Notes under the pieces: model-generated
What the model saw: the letters and a program-made list of their open reading frames with translations, nothing else
Told to the model about the DNA's origin: nothing
Databases searched by the model: none
Assembly (NCBI GenBank): GCA_020853175.1
Contig: JADYZK010000449.1
Coordinates: forward strand, 1 to 6,250
Origin: Bacteroidales bacterium
GTDB lineage: Bacteria; Bacteroidota; Bacteroidia; Bacteroidales; F082
Direction: 5' to 3'
DNA length: 6,250 nucleotides
Shown here: piece after piece, positions 5,847 to 6,250 of the stretch
Position numbering within the stretch: the stretch's first letter is position 1
Layout of the letters: every line of letters begins with the position of its first letter
Program-made: the position numbers and the translations under genes

Positions 5847-6250
5847 AAGATTTTGGTAATACCACTTACAAGCTTCTACCAATCCGGCTTTCAGGCTATA
5901 TTTAGGGTCGTAACCCAACAACTTTTTGGCTTTGTCAACCGATGCCAAAGAATGTGGAATGTCGCCTTTGCGAAAATCGCCATGAAGAATTTTAACTTGT
6001 GCAATCTCTGGATCATAAGTGGCCAAAATCTCTCTAAGCCATTCCGCCAACTCGTTTAAAGTGGTTCTGTCGCCATAAGCTACGTTATAAACTTGGTTCA
6101 CGGCCGCCGGGTTGTCAACAGTAGCTGCCAACAGATTGGCTTGAACTACATTAGCGATATAGGTGAAATCGCGACTGTATTCACCATCGCCATTGATGAT
6201 GGGGCTCTCGTGCTGGATAAGTTGTTTTACCCATTTAGGAATCACAGCTG
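5844..6250 (-). CDS. NAD-dependent sugar-nucleotide epimerase, C-terminal part (WbpP/TviC-like)
   Basis: The gene enters from the right edge and ends with TAA at 5846-5844; 134 complete codons are visible out of an expected total of about 320-340. The GTG at 6245-6243 is an internal codon, since the frame stays open to the edge with an AVIPKWV segment normal for this family. Recognisable features are INGDGEYSRDFTYI, NVVQANLLA, VYNVAYGDRTTLNEL and a closing DKAKKLLGYDP. Together these resemble the UDP-N-acetylglucosamine (or glucuronic acid) 4-epimerases of the WbpP/TviC group in the extended short-chain dehydrogenase family. The NAD-binding Rossmann motif and the catalytic YxxxK lie outside the window. 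The likely role is supply of activated sugars for surface polysaccharide. Exact substrate cannot be set from this part; UDP-glucuronate epimerase or a related decarboxylase is the alternative. Confidence 0.85.
   Translation of the reverse strand, partial: AVIPKWVKQLIQHESPIINGDGEYSRDFTYIANVVQANLLAATVDNPAAVNQVYNVAYGDRTTLNELAEWLREILATYDPEIAQVKILHGDFRKGDIPHSLASVDKAKKLLGYDPKYSLKAGLVEACKWYYQNL

Noticed and set aside
1..6250. CRISPR array, tRNA, rRNA, insertion sequence, phage or toxin-antitoxin genes
   Set aside because: No spaced direct repeats, cloverleaf-like sequence, transposase or terminal repeats were seen; all long gene-free stretches are under 180 bases.

Overview
The window looks like part of a chromosome from an anaerobic or facultatively anaerobic member of the Bacteroidota. 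The basis is composition and style: moderately AT-rich DNA, almost no Shine-Dalgarno sequences, a well-formed TTTG-N19-TAnnTTTG promoter of the Bacteroidetes sigma factor type at 5758-5788, and a single-pass membrane/coiled-coil protein of a kind common in that phylum. The oxygen-sensitive glycyl radical enzyme (GRE) points to anaerobic metabolism. No species can be named.

Left part (1-1389, + strand): the C-terminal two thirds of an Elp3-like radical SAM protein, whose start lies outside the window, is followed with no gap (TAA then ATG) by a 231-residue protein that I recognise as the DUF6873 family, predicted to have the fold of guanidino-group-modifying enzymes. The abutting stop and start imply co-transcription and perhaps translational coupling. 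The function of the pair is unknown.

Centre (1390-4800, + strand): a 172-bp leader carries two perfect palindromes (17 and 18 bp), an imperfect third dyad and a candidate promoter. It precedes a two-gene operon: a compact radical SAM activase (264 aa) and a 784-aa GRE that matches trans-4-hydroxy-L-proline dehydratase (HypD) along its whole length. The activase places a radical on Gly759; the radical is relayed to Cys428, which starts dehydration of hydroxyproline to 1-pyrroline-5-carboxylate. A reductase (ProC) elsewhere would turn this into proline. A 16-bp perfect hairpin with a T run closes the operon.

Right part (4808-6250, - strand): a 307-aa membrane-anchored coiled-coil protein of unknown function with its own promoter, and upstream of it the C-terminal part of a sugar-nucleotide epimerase (WbpP/TviC-like) that runs off the right edge. 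These have no visible link with the hydroxyproline operon.

Most of the window is explained by known families. The points most worth a second look are the activase that has lost its usual ferredoxin domain, the dyads in the operon leader, and the Elp3-like/DUF6873 pair.
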